Shown: positions 23,443-30,996 of the stretch, one piece after another
Position numbering within the stretch: position 1 is the stretch's first letter
Layout: each line of letters starts with the position of its first letter
Assembly (NCBI RefSeq): GCF_024448165.1
Contig: NZ_JAMOLN010000109.1
Location: 1 to 34,079, forward strand
Direction: 5' to 3'
Origin: Streptomyces longispororuber
Lineage (GTDB): Bacteria; Actinomycetota; Actinomycetes; Streptomycetales; Streptomycetaceae
DNA: 34,079 nucleotides
The notes under the pieces: model-generated
Seen by the model: only the letters and a program-made list of their open reading frames with translations
What the model was told of the DNA's origin: nothing
Database searches by the model: none
Position numbers and translations under genes: made by a program

Positions 23443-24132
23443 TCACTTGACTCCCCCCGGCTCCTCGCCGCTCCCGGTCCCCTCGTCGTCCTGGAACAGC
23501 AGACCCAACGCCACGGCCCGGTAGTGCCGTACGTGTTCCAGCGCGAGCCGGGCCGCCTTCTCCCCGTCCCCCGCCGCGATCGCCTCGCACAGCGCGGCGT
23601 GCTCCTCCCACACCGCCGCCGGGTCGTCCACCTGCTGCAGCAGCCAGCGCATCCGGCCTTCGAGGGGTTGCAGCGCGGCGGCGAGGAGTTCATTGCCCGC
23701 GAGGTCCACGATGTGGTGGTGGAACGCCGTGTTGGCGCGCGACACCCGGTCCGCCCGCCGGGACGCCGTCGCCTTGCGGGCGCTCTCCAACAACCTTTCC
23801 AGACGCCGCACTTGAACCGGCTCCGCCTGCTCGGCCGCCCGGCGCGCGGCGAGCACCTCCAACGCCTCGCGCAGGTCGAAGAGGTTCAGGACGTCCTGGC
23901 GGGACAGTTCGCGGACGACGATGCGGCGCGGTGAGAGCGCCTGGAGGAAGCCCTCGCCGAGCAGCACGCGGATCGCCTCGCGCACAGGGATCCGGGAGAC
24001 GCCGAACTCCTCGGCCACCTCGCGCTCCACCAGCCGGTCGCCGGGCCGCAGTTGGCCGGTGATGATCCGGTCGCGGATGCCCTCGCAGACCTGGTCGCGC
24101 AGCAAGCTCCCCTGGTTCTCGGCTCCCGCCAT
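23443..24132 (-). CDS. GntR family regulator, FCD subgroup
   Basis: This 229-aa regulator has an N-terminal winged helix (about 10-72: IRDRIITGQLRPGDRLVERE, EFGVSRIPVREAIRVLLGEG) and a C-terminal all-helical FCD ligand domain (about 80-205). The FCD metal-site residues are plausible in RANTAFHHHIVDLAGN and in EEHAALCEAIAAGD. FCD proteins usually sense small carboxylic acids. ATG 24156 is an alternative start, but 24132 is preceded by GGGGGTG and begins just before the conserved fold. It is divergent from an MFS/racemase-fold/CE4 operon, with GGTAT(A/G)CC sites in between. It very likely represses that operon and itself. Confidence 0.9.
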   Translation of the reverse strand: MAGAENQGSLLRDQVCEGIRDRIITGQLRPGDRLVEREVAEEFGVSRIPVREAIRVLLGEGFLQALSPRRIVVRELSRQDVLNLFDLREALEVLAARRAAEQAEPVQVRRLERLLESARKATASRRADRVSRANTAFHHHIVDLAGNELLAAALQPLEGRMRWLLQQVDDPAAVWEEHAALCEAIAAGDGEKAARLALEHVRHYRAVALGLLFQDDEGTGSGEEPGGVK

Positions 24133-24181
24133 GTCACACCCCCATGTCCGGCCCATGCCTGACCTGCAACGAAGTCCTCAC

Positions 24182-24234
24182 GGTATACCAAACCCTTGAC
24201 GAGCAGGCTCCGGCTCTCCATCCTTTGGTATGCC
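24182..24234. promoter_or_regulatory. Candidate GntR operators in the divergent region
   Basis: GGTATACC (24182-24189) is a perfect palindrome and GGTATGCC (24227-24234) is a near copy 45 bases away, within CTTTGGTATGCC. Both resemble the TGGTATACCA-like sites typical of FCD regulators. TTGACG (24196-24201) between them is a candidate -35 for the rightward operon; on the minus strand TATACC within the first site could be the gntR -10. Confidence 0.55.
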
Positions 24235-24326
24235 ATAAGCGGTAAGGCGCACGTCAGAGACGTGTCCGTCTGTCCCCATGCCGTCGCACGATCCTCCACT
24301 CACTCCACCCGAACCGAGGGTCCACC

Positions 24327-25682
24327 ATGCCAACTCCCCGCTCGGAGCGTACGGAACCACCAGTTCAGACCGTCAGACCCGCACCGCCCGCACCTACCCC
24401 CGACGCCGCGAACTCCCGTCCCAGCCGCACCCGTTGGAGGGTCTTCGTCCTCCTCCTGGGGGTCGTGACGCTCAACTACATCGACCGCGGCTCGGTGTCC
24501 GTGGCGCTCCCGCTCATCACCGAGGACCTGCATCTGTCCAAGGAGGTCACCGGGTTCGTGCTGAGCGCGTTCTTCTGGACGTACGCGCTGATGCAGATCC
24601 CCGCGGGCAAGCTCATCGACCGGTTCGGGCCGCGCCGGATGGCCGGTGGCGCCTGCGTGGGCTGGGGGTTCGCCACCGCCCTGACCGCCGCCTCGACGGG
24701 GGTCGGCTCGCTGCTCGGCTACCGGCTGCTGCTGGGCGCGGTCGAGGCACCGGTGATGCCGGCGGGCGGCAAGCTCAACGCGCACTGGCTGCCCGCCAAG
24801 GAGCGCGGGCGCGGCGCCGTGCTGATGGACGGCGGCGCGCCGCTCGGCTCCGCGCTCGGCGGCATCGCCATCTCCGGTCTGATCGCCTGGACGGGCAGCT
24901 GGCGTGCCAGCTTCGTGGTGGCGGGCGTGGTGACCGTCGCCGTCGGCGCGTTCGCCCTGTGGTACCTGCGCGACACCCCGCGCGAGCACCCCGCGGTGAA
25001 CGCCGCCGAGGCCGCGTACGTCGAGCGCGCGCATGCCGAGGAGGACGCGGCGAGCCCCGTCGCCGACGTCAGGGCCCGGCTCTCCGCCTACCTCAAGTAC
25101 CGCTCGTTCTGGGGCATGTGCCTGGGCTGGATGGGCTTCAACGGCGTCTTCTACGGAGTGCTCACCTGGGGCCCGCTGTACCTGTCGGAGACCAAGGGCT
25201 TCGACATCAAGACCATCGGCTGGTCGACGCTCGTCATCTTCGGCTCCGGCTTCGTCGGCGAGCTGCTCGGCGGCTGGCTCGCGGACCGCTGGCAGGCCCG
25301 CGGCGGCCGGGCCAACACGGTACTGCGCACGCTCATGGGCGTGGCGGGTGCGGCCGTCGTCGGCGGGCTGCTCGGCGTCGTCCTGGTCCCGGACGCGCTC
25401 ACCGCCGTCCTCCTCCTGTCCGTCGTGCTGTTCTTCCTGCGCTGGGCGGGCCTGTACTGGTCGCTGCCGTCGATCCTCGGCGGGCGCGCCAACGCCGGTG
25501 TGGTGGGCGCCGCCATGAACCTGTCCGGCAACATCGCCGGGATCGTCACCCCGATCGCGGTCGGCTTCATCGTCGGCGGCACCGGCTCCTACACCTGGGC
25601 GCTGCTGTACTTCGTCGGCGCGGGCGTCCTGTTCACCGTCTCGTCCCTGGTCATCGACTACTCCCGGAGGCTTGCCGCCTGA
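24327..25682 (+). CDS. MFS transporter, ACS (organic anion symporter) type
   Basis: This 451-aa permease has a Pro-rich 35-residue cytoplasmic tail and then 12 spans. The first span reads VFVLLLGVVTLNYIDRGSVS, and the NYIDR motif plus the later GKLIDRFGPRR loop are typical of the anion:cation symporter (ACS) family, which imports hexuronates, galactonate, phthalate or tartrate. The likely substrate is therefore an organic acid or related anion, consumed by the two enzymes downstream. ATG 24327 has GAGGG about 9 bases upstream. Its stop overlaps the next ATG (TGATG), so the genes are coupled. Control is probably by the divergent GntR through the GGTAT(A/G)CC sites. Confidence 0.92.
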   Translation: MPTPRSERTEPPVQTVRPAPPAPTPDAANSRPSRTRWRVFVLLLGVVTLNYIDRGSVSVALPLITEDLHLSKEVTGFVLSAFFWTYALMQIPAGKLIDRFGPRRMAGGACVGWGFATALTAASTGVGSLLGYRLLLGAVEAPVMPAGGKLNAHWLPAKERGRGAVLMDGGAPLGSALGGIAISGLIAWTGSWRASFVVAGVVTVAVGAFALWYLRDTPREHPAVNAAEAAYVERAHAEEDAASPVADVRARLSAYLKYRSFWGMCLGWMGFNGVFYGVLTWGPLYLSETKGFDIKTIGWSTLVIFGSGFVGELLGGWLADRWQARGGRANTVLRTLMGVAGAAVVGGLLGVVLVPDALTAVLLLSVVLFFLRWAGLYWSLPSILGGRANAGVVGAAMNLSGNIAGIVTPIAVGFIVGGTGSYTWALLYFVGAGVLFTVSSLVIDYSRRLAA

Positions 25683-26857
25683 TGTCCGAACTCCCCGACT
25701 CCGTACGCCCGTTGCGGGTGGGCATGCTCACCCCGTCCTCCAACACCTGTCTGGAGCCCGTGACGTACGGGCTGCTGCACGGGTCGGCGGACGCGGCCAC
25801 CGCGCACTTCGCCCGGGTGCCGGTCACCCGGATCGCCCTGGACGCGGGCAGCGACGCCCAGTTCGACCCGGAGCCGATGCTGGCGGCGGCCCGGCAGCTC
25901 GCCGACGCCAAGGTCGACGTCCTCGTGTGGAACGGCACGTCGGGATCCTGGCTCGGTGTGGAGCGGGACCGCGCCCTCGCAGCCGCGCTCACCGCCGGAA
26001 CCGGGATCCCGGCGACCACGTCGACGCTGGCGCTGCTCGACGCCTGTACCGCGTACGGCGTGCGCAGGCTCGGTCTCGCCCTGCCCTACACCCGCGACGT
26101 GGCTGACGCGATCGTGGAGACGTACGCGAAGGAGGGCGTCGACTGCGTCCTCGCGGAGCCGTTCGGCGAGGCCGACAACGAGGCGTTCGCCCGGATACCG
26201 GCCGCCGACGTCGCCCGGCAGATCGAGGCGGCGGCGACCGACGGGGCGCAGGCCATCGCCGTCGTGTGCACCAACGTGTACGGCGCCTTCGAGGCCGAGC
26301 GGCTCGAACGGGCCCTGGACATCCCGGTGTTCGACTCGGTGACGGCCACCCTGTGGCGGGCGCTCGACCTGGCCGGGGGGCGACCGTCCTGGGGCGGGTA
26401 CGGGCAGCTGCTGCGCGACGGCAGCCTCCGTGCCCGGATCCAGCAGGTGCTGACGGAGCTGCTGCGGGCGACCGGCGCCGACCGGACGACGTTCCGGGTC
26501 GACCTGCCGGCGCACGGGCTCGCGGTGGACCTCACCGCGGGCGAGGCGCTGCGCCCGGGCGTCCGTTCCATCCGCCGCGACGCCTCCCTCGACCAGCGCC
26601 GCCTGAACACGGTCGAGTGGCTGGAGGCCCAGCGGCGCCCGCTGGTGCAGCCGCACTTCCGGGACGCCCCGCACCCGCCGCAGGCCCTGATCGACGTGTA
26701 CGGCGTGCGCGCCCAGATGCTGTCGCCGGTGCAGAGCGGCGGCGCGCTGACCGGCTGGATCTCCGTGCACAGCACGCGCGAGCGCGCCTGGACGCCCACC
26801 GACACGGATGCGCTCGCCACGGCCACCGCCGAACTCACCGCTCAGCTCCCCCGCTGA
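25682..26857 (+). CDS. Asp/Glu racemase-fold enzyme (AMDase/maleate isomerase-like) fused to GAF
   Basis: This 391-aa fusion has an N-terminal domain (about 1-245) of the aspartate/glutamate racemase superfamily, closest to arylmalonate decarboxylase and maleate cis-trans isomerase. It has the SSNTCLEP start, NGTSGSW at 84-90, and the second active-site cysteine Cys196 in VVCTNVYG. At the first position, where racemases and maleate isomerase have Cys, this protein has Gly85 followed by Thr86-Ser87, as in arylmalonate decarboxylase (Gly74-Thr75-Ser76). Residues about 250-391 look like a GAF domain (QMLSPVQSGGALTGWISVHS, WTPTDTDALA), a small-molecule sensor rarely joined to such an enzyme. ATG 25682 overlaps the MFS stop by one base. 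The product is likely a cofactor-free decarboxylase or isomerase of a small dicarboxylate, possibly regulated by its GAF part. Confidence 0.8.
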   Translation: MSELPDSVRPLRVGMLTPSSNTCLEPVTYGLLHGSADAATAHFARVPVTRIALDAGSDAQFDPEPMLAAARQLADAKVDVLVWNGTSGSWLGVERDRALAAALTAGTGIPATTSTLALLDACTAYGVRRLGLALPYTRDVADAIVETYAKEGVDCVLAEPFGEADNEAFARIPAADVARQIEAAATDGAQAIAVVCTNVYGAFEAERLERALDIPVFDSVTATLWRALDLAGGRPSWGGYGQLLRDGSLRARIQQVLTELLRATGADRTTFRVDLPAHGLAVDLTAGEALRPGVRSIRRDASLDQRRLNTVEWLEAQRRPLVQPHFRDAPHPPQALIDVYGVRAQMLSPVQSGGALTGWISVHSTRERAWTPTDTDALATATAELTAQLPR

Positions 26858-26924
26858 ACGGACTCCCCCACCGACCCGACTCTCCCAGCAGCCCGACTCC
26901 CCCCGTACAAGGAGCAGTTCACCC

Positions 26925-27830
26925 ATGCCCAAGGACATCCAGATCGCCCTCGGAGTCGACGTCGACGCAGTTGCCGGCTGGCTCGGCAGCTACGGCGGCG
27001 AGGACTCGCCCAACGACATCCAGCGCGGCGTCTTCGCCGGCGAGATCGGCACCCCGCGCCTGCTGAAGCTCTTCGAGCGGTACGGCATCCGCACGTCCTG
27101 GTTCATCCCCGGCCACTCCATCGAGACGTTCCCCGAGCAGACCCGGATGGTCGTCGAGGCGGGCCACGAGATCGGTGCGCACGGCTACTCGCACGAGAAC
27201 CCGATCGCGATGACGCCGCAGCAGGAGGAGGATGTCCTCGCCAAGTCGGTCGACCTGATCGAGGAGTTCACCGGCCGCAGGCCGAAGGGGTACGTCGCCC
27301 CGTGGTGGGAGATGTCCGAGTCGACGGCCGCGCTGCTGCACAAGTACGGCTTCTCCTACGACCACTCCCAGAACTACCGGGACTTCACGCCCTTCTACGC
27401 CCGCGTCGGCGACTCCTGGACGAAGATCGACTACTCGGCGGAGGCGAAGGACTGGATGAAGCCGCTGGTGCACGGTCACGAGGTCGACCTCGTCGAGTTC
27501 TGCGGCAACTGGTACGTCGACGACCTGCCGCCCATGATGTTCAACAAGCACTCCCACAACAGCCACGGCTACGTGTCGCCGCGCGCCCTCGAACAGGACT
27601 GGAAGGACCAGTTCGACTGGGTGCACCGGGAGTTGGACTACGCCGTCGTCCCGGTGACCCTGCACCCCGACGTGTCGGGCCGCCCGCAGGTGCTCCTCAT
27701 GCTGGAGCGCTTCATCGAGTACGTCTCCGGGCACGAGGGCGTGTCGTTCGTGACGCTGGAGGACGCGGCGGACGACTTCCGCCGCCGCTTCCCCTTCGAC
27801 GGCCCGCAGCGGCCCGCCGACATGCGCTGA
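26925..27830 (+). CDS. CE4-fold hydrolase, PuuE/cyclic imidase/HP0310-like
   Basis: This 301-aa NodB/CE4-fold protein lacks a signal peptide, so it acts in the cytoplasm. It belongs to the branch holding the metal-free allantoinase PuuE, cyclic imidases and Helicobacter HP0310. Metal-site positions are Asp12/Asp14 (GVDVDAV), His86 and His90 (HEIGAHGYSH); the conserved GYVAPWWEMSESTAALLHKY follows. Such proteins open cyclic imide or ureide rings or remove acyl groups. The upstream frame is open from 26808, but ATG 26925 has AAGGAG about 10 bases before it and begins the fold. It is 67 bases after the racemase-fold gene in the same GntR-controlled cluster. With its neighbours it suggests uptake, ring opening and further conversion of a small cyclic imide or acid (inference). 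Confidence 0.85.
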   Translation: MPKDIQIALGVDVDAVAGWLGSYGGEDSPNDIQRGVFAGEIGTPRLLKLFERYGIRTSWFIPGHSIETFPEQTRMVVEAGHEIGAHGYSHENPIAMTPQQEEDVLAKSVDLIEEFTGRRPKGYVAPWWEMSESTAALLHKYGFSYDHSQNYRDFTPFYARVGDSWTKIDYSAEAKDWMKPLVHGHEVDLVEFCGNWYVDDLPPMMFNKHSHNSHGYVSPRALEQDWKDQFDWVHRELDYAVVPVTLHPDVSGRPQVLLMLERFIEYVSGHEGVSFVTLEDAADDFRRRFPFDGPQRPADMR

Positions 27831-27875
27831 GCCCCGGAGCGCCGACGGGGCGGATGCTGATCTAAGCTCGCGGCT

Positions 27876-28256
27876 GTGTCAGCCATGGACGAGATCCGCC
27901 CCAGCAAGTACATCAGCCTCACGACCTACCGCAAGAACGGCACCCCGGTGTCGACGCCGCTCTGGCACGTGGAGCGGGACGGTGAGCTGCTCGTGCTGAC
28001 CGCCGCCGACTCCTGGAAGGTCAAGCGGATCCGGAACAACCCCGCCGTCGACGTCACCGTCTGCGATCTGCGCGGCCGCACCGCTCCGGACGCGCCGACG
28101 GCCTCCGGCACCGCCCGCATCCTCGACGACGCGGAGACCGCCGCCACCCGGGTGCTGCTCGCCGAGAAGTACCTGCTCTCCCGGGTCGGCGGCTGGCTGC
28201 GCAAAGGACTGCGGCTGCGCCAGAAGCCGCACGTGGGGATCGCCGTCACGCTGTGA
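27876..28256 (+). CDS. PPOX-class (F420-dependent) oxidoreductase-like protein
   Basis: This 126-aa split-barrel protein belongs to the pyridoxamine-phosphate-oxidase-like group that often binds F420 (Rv0121-type). Family text is KYISLTTYRKNGTPVSTPLW, VLTAADSWKVKRIRNNPAVDV and RVLLAEKYLLSRVG. It probably reduces a small substrate with F420 or carries FMN/heme. GTG 27876 has no ribosome site, but TAAGCT (27863-27868) ends 7 bases upstream, which suggests a leaderless transcript separate from the CE4 gene; no good -35 is seen. It ends 18 bases from the stop of the convergent flavoprotein gene. Confidence 0.88.
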   Translation: MSAMDEIRPSKYISLTTYRKNGTPVSTPLWHVERDGELLVLTAADSWKVKRIRNNPAVDVTVCDLRGRTAPDAPTASGTARILDDAETAATRVLLAEKYLLSRVGGWLRKGLRLRQKPHVGIAVTL

Positions 28257-28274
28257 CGCCCGGGACCCGTCCGG

Positions 28275-29492
28275 TCAGTAGCGGTCGGCCGTGCCCAGGT
28301 ACTGCTCGGCGAAGGCGGCCGCCGCCGCGGGCGAGGTGGACAGGCGGCGCAGCCTGGCCAGCGTGGTGCCCGCGCGGAACGGGTCGCCGTGCGAGATCCC
28401 GTGGTAGACCTCCGACAGCCACTGCGAGAACTCCTGGTAGTCCCAGACCCGGCGCAGGCAGTCCCGTGAGTAGGTGCTCAGCGCGCTGTCGTCGCCGGCC
28501 CGGTGGGCGACGAGGGCGTCGCCGAGGAGGAAGGCGTCGTGCAGGGCGAGGTTCATGCCCTTGGCGGCGATCGGGGCGACGAGGTGGGCGGCGTCCCCGG
28601 CGAGGAAGAGCCGCCCGACGGACATGGGTTCCACGACGTAGTCGTGCATGTCGAGGACCCGCTTCTCGATCAGCCGCCCCTCCGTGAGCGGCGCCGCCCC
28701 GTCGGCGGCCAGGCGCCGCTGGAGCTGGGTCCAGACACGGTCGTCGGGCCAGTTCGCGGGGTCGTCGCCGGGCGGGCACTGCAGGTAGTAGCGGGTGACC
28801 TCGGGGCTGCGCGGCATCTGTCCCGCGAACCCGTCGGGGTGCATGCCGAACAGGACGCAGTCCGCCGACGGCGGCGCCTCCGCGAGCAGGGCCAGCCAGC
28901 CGATGCCGTAGTCGTGCCGGGCGACGCGGGCACCGACATCGGTCAGGGCGCGGCGGGTCACGCCCCGGGCACCGTCGCAGCCGGCCACGAACTCGCCCTG
29001 CAGCACGCGCTGTTCACCGGTCTCGGCACAGGTGTACGTCACCGTCGGCCGGTCGGTGCCGACGTCCCGCACCGTCACGTCGCGCACACCGAACCGGATG
29101 TCTCCGCCGCGCACGTCCGCGTACTCCCGGACCAGGTCGGTGACGAGCAGCGGCTGCGGATAGACGAAGTGGTGACGGCCGGTCAGTTCGGTGTAGGGGA
29201 AGCGGTGTTGCCCGCCGTCGAAGCGGAACGCGCAGGCGGTGTGGCGCTCGGCGCGCTTCAGCAGGTTCCCGGCGAGGCCGCGCCGGTCGAGGGCGTCCAC
29301 CGCCCACTCCTCGATGACGCCGGCCCGGGGGCGCCGCTCGATGAACGCGCGGGTCTCGCACTCCAGGACCACGCAGTCGATCCCGGCGTCGCGCAGGACG
29401 GTGCCGAGGGCGAGCCCGGCGGGTCCCGCGCCCACGACGACGACCGAAGTGCGCTCCGGGGACGGTGAGTTGGGGGTGGGGGTGACGGTCAC
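28275..29492 (-). CDS. pobA: 4-hydroxybenzoate 3-monooxygenase family flavoprotein
   Basis: This 405-aa FAD monooxygenase aligns by eye with para-hydroxybenzoate hydroxylase along its length. It has GAGPAG at 21-26 (FAD), RRPRAGVIE with Arg54/Arg56 (PHBH Arg42/Arg44), DG motif GCDGARGVTRR, RYYLQCP (Tyr222 region), GD motif LFLAGDAAHLVAPIAAKGMN (295-314) and AEQYLG (Tyr398, PHBH Tyr385). Two substrate residues differ: the position of PHBH Tyr201 is Phe215 and that of Ser212 is Met226, while Arg214 is kept as Arg228. The family reaction is NADPH- and O2-dependent ring hydroxylation, but the substrate here may not be 4-hydroxybenzoate. GTG 29492 has no ribosome site and CATAAT ends 6 bases before it, so the mRNA should be leaderless. 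No pobR or pca genes are in the window. Confidence 0.85.
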   Translation of the reverse strand: MTVTPTPNSPSPERTSVVVVGAGPAGLALGTVLRDAGIDCVVLECETRAFIERRPRAGVIEEWAVDALDRRGLAGNLLKRAERHTACAFRFDGGQHRFPYTELTGRHHFVYPQPLLVTDLVREYADVRGGDIRFGVRDVTVRDVGTDRPTVTYTCAETGEQRVLQGEFVAGCDGARGVTRRALTDVGARVARHDYGIGWLALLAEAPPSADCVLFGMHPDGFAGQMPRSPEVTRYYLQCPPGDDPANWPDDRVWTQLQRRLAADGAAPLTEGRLIEKRVLDMHDYVVEPMSVGRLFLAGDAAHLVAPIAAKGMNLALHDAFLLGDALVAHRAGDDSALSTYSRDCLRRVWDYQEFSQWLSEVYHGISHGDPFRAGTTLARLRRLSTSPAAAAAFAEQYLGTADRY

Positions 29493-29498
29493 CGGGCC

Positions 29499-29504
29499 AT
29501 TATG
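29499..29504 (-). promoter_or_regulatory. -10 element of the pobA-like gene (leaderless)
   Basis: On the minus strand this hexamer is CATAAT, one base from the TATAAT consensus, followed by GGCCCG and then the GTG start codon. A CTGACC about 15 bases upstream could be a poor -35. The spacing puts transcription start at the first base of the GTG. Confidence 0.55.
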
Positions 29505-29521
29505 TCGGCGCCGGGGCGCGG

Positions 29522-30064
29522 TCAGGCAGGGGGCCGGGTGCGCTTGTAGCGGCTGACCCAGGTGACGGGTCCGCCGGCGTCCCGTTGACCGGGGGCGCCG
29601 GTGACCGGGACGTCGCCGCGATGGGCGAATCCGTGGGACGCGTAGTACGCGCGCAGCCGGTCGTTGTCGCGCACGCAGTCCAGGCGCACGGTGGGTGTGC
29701 CGTCGCGGCCGGCGGTGTCCTGGACCCAGTCGAGGACGACCGCGCCGAGGCCCGCAGCCCGGCGGCGCACGGCCATCCGGTGCACATAGACGGCGTCGCC
29801 CGCGGTGTCCGCCCAGAGCGGGTCGGCGCGGTCCAGCGTGACGGTGCCCGCGATCCCGTCGTCGGTGTGGACGAGCCAGGTCTCACCGCGCTCAAGGGCC
29901 TCCTCGATCCAGGCCGCCTCGAAGCGGGCCGGCCACTGGGCGATCCCCCGGTCCGCAAGCCGGCCGGCGGCTTCGTCGAGCACCCCCAGCACGTCACCGG
30001 TCTGCGCGGGCGTCGCCTGCCGGAAGGTGACCGGGCCGCCGTTCCATCGCCGTGTCGTCGTCAT
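29522..30064 (-). CDS. GNAT family N-acetyltransferase
   Basis: This 180-aa protein has the GNAT fold. The acetyl-CoA-binding motif A is VHRMAVRRRAAGLGAVVLDW, with the (R/Q)xxGxG/A loop RAAGLGA. Later comes the conserved motif B-like RAYYASHGFAHRGD. It should transfer an acetyl group to an amine of unknown identity. The frame is open upstream to 30211, but ATG 30064 begins just before the fold, and a -35/-10 pair places transcription start exactly on it, with no Shine-Dalgarno. Its stop is about 30 bases upstream of the pobA-like start on the same strand. The divergent DUF1206 gene starts 61 bases away. Confidence 0.87.
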   Translation of the reverse strand: MTTTRRWNGGPVTFRQATPAQTGDVLGVLDEAAGRLADRGIAQWPARFEAAWIEEALERGETWLVHTDDGIAGTVTLDRADPLWADTAGDAVYVHRMAVRRRAAGLGAVVLDWVQDTAGRDGTPTVRLDCVRDNDRLRAYYASHGFAHRGDVPVTGAPGQRDAGGPVTWVSRYKRTRPPA

Positions 30065-30071
30065 GCCGGCG

Positions 30072-30100
30072 ATGATCCCAGCCGGCCGGGAGCGTGTCCG
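30072..30100 (-). promoter_or_regulatory. Promoter of the GNAT gene (leaderless)
   Basis: On the minus strand CGGACA (plus 30095-30100) and GATCAT (plus 30072-30077) are 17 bases apart, each matching four of six consensus bases. The -10 ends 7 bases before ATG 30064. The two elements are weak individually, but the spacing is ideal. Confidence 0.4.
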
Positions 30101-30125
30101 GCGCGGGGCGGGGCATCCGGCAGCC

Positions 30126-30932
30126 ATGGGAATCGACGCTACGGCACGACGGGTCGCCGACGGCCGGGCCGCGCGCGGTGCGACGCGGGCCGGGTTCGTC
30201 GCGCGCGGCATCGTCTATCTGCTCATCGGCGCACTGGCCCTGCGCATCTCCTTCGCCGGCGACGAACGCCGCCAGGCGGACCGGGGCGGGGCGCTGGCCG
30301 AGGTGGCGCACCAGCCGTTCGGCACGCTCCTGCTGGCGGCGCTCGGACTCGCCCTCGGCGCGCTCGCGCTCTGGTGCCTGTCACGGGCGGCGTTCCGCCA
30401 CGACGAGGTGCGCGAACGGCTGCTGTGGGCGGGCCGGTTCGTCTTCTACGGCGTGGTGAGCTACTCGGTGCTCGCCTACGCGGCCGGGGACCGGGGCAGC
30501 GGAAGCGGCGCGTCCGACCAGCAGTCCGACGACCTCACGGCGACCGTCCTCGGCTGGCCCGCCGGGCAGTGGATCGTGGCGGCCGTCGGTCTGGGCACCG
30601 TCGGTGCCGCGGGGTGGATCGCCGTCCAGGCGATCCGGCGCGCCTACCGCAAGGATCTGCGGACGTCGGAGATGTCCCCCGTGGCGGAGCGCTGCGTGGA
30701 CGTCCTCGGCACGGTCGGCGGTACGGCGCGCGGCTGCGTCTTCGCGGCGGTCGGGGTCTTCCTCGTCGTGGCGGCGGTGCGCCACAGCCCCGGGGACGCC
30801 AAGGGCATGGACGACACGCTGCGGTCCTTCAGCCACACCCCGGCAGGCCCGGGGCTGCTGGCCGCGGTGGCGATGGGCCTCGCCGTGTTCGGCATGTTCT
30901 CGTGGGCGGAGGCACGGTGGCGCCGGCTGTGA
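30126..30932 (+). CDS. DUF1206 domain membrane protein
   Basis: This 268-aa integral membrane protein has three repeats of a two-span unit, the pattern of DUF1206: spans near GFVARGIVYLLIGALALRIS, FGTLLLAALGLALGALALWC, RFVFYGVVSYSVLAYAA, WIVAAVGLGTVGAAGWIAVQ, GCVFAAVGVFLVVAAVR and GLLAAVAMGLAVFGMFSW. Its function is unknown in the family. The frame is open upstream from 29805, antisense to the GNAT gene, but ATG 30126 begins directly at the conserved region (ATARRVADGRAARGATRAGF). The ribosome site is weak. It stands alone, divergent from the GNAT gene and convergent with the cyclodeaminase-family gene. Confidence 0.88.
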   Translation: MGIDATARRVADGRAARGATRAGFVARGIVYLLIGALALRISFAGDERRQADRGGALAEVAHQPFGTLLLAALGLALGALALWCLSRAAFRHDEVRERLLWAGRFVFYGVVSYSVLAYAAGDRGSGSGASDQQSDDLTATVLGWPAGQWIVAAVGLGTVGAAGWIAVQAIRRAYRKDLRTSEMSPVAERCVDVLGTVGGTARGCVFAAVGVFLVVAAVRHSPGDAKGMDDTLRSFSHTPAGPGLLAAVAMGLAVFGMFSWAEARWRRL

Positions 30933-30983
30933 CGGGGCCGGGCCGGGGCCCTCGCCGGTGGGCGGAGCAGGTCCCGGCCCGTC
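30931..30983. terminator. Candidate hairpin between convergent genes
   Basis: GACGGGGCCGGG (30931-30942) can pair with CCCGGCCCGTC (30973-30983), with one bulged G and a loop of about 30 bases. Its position between two convergent genes fits a bidirectional terminator, but the long loop makes this uncertain. Confidence 0.35.
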
Positions 30984-30996
30984 CGGGTCCGGGCGG

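Noticed and set aside
23040..23693. Leu-Arg-Gly repeat protein on the minus strand
   Set aside because: The frame lies inside gntR and the membrane-protein gene in a different phase and has no start signal; the repeat reading is a by-product of the 9-bp array.
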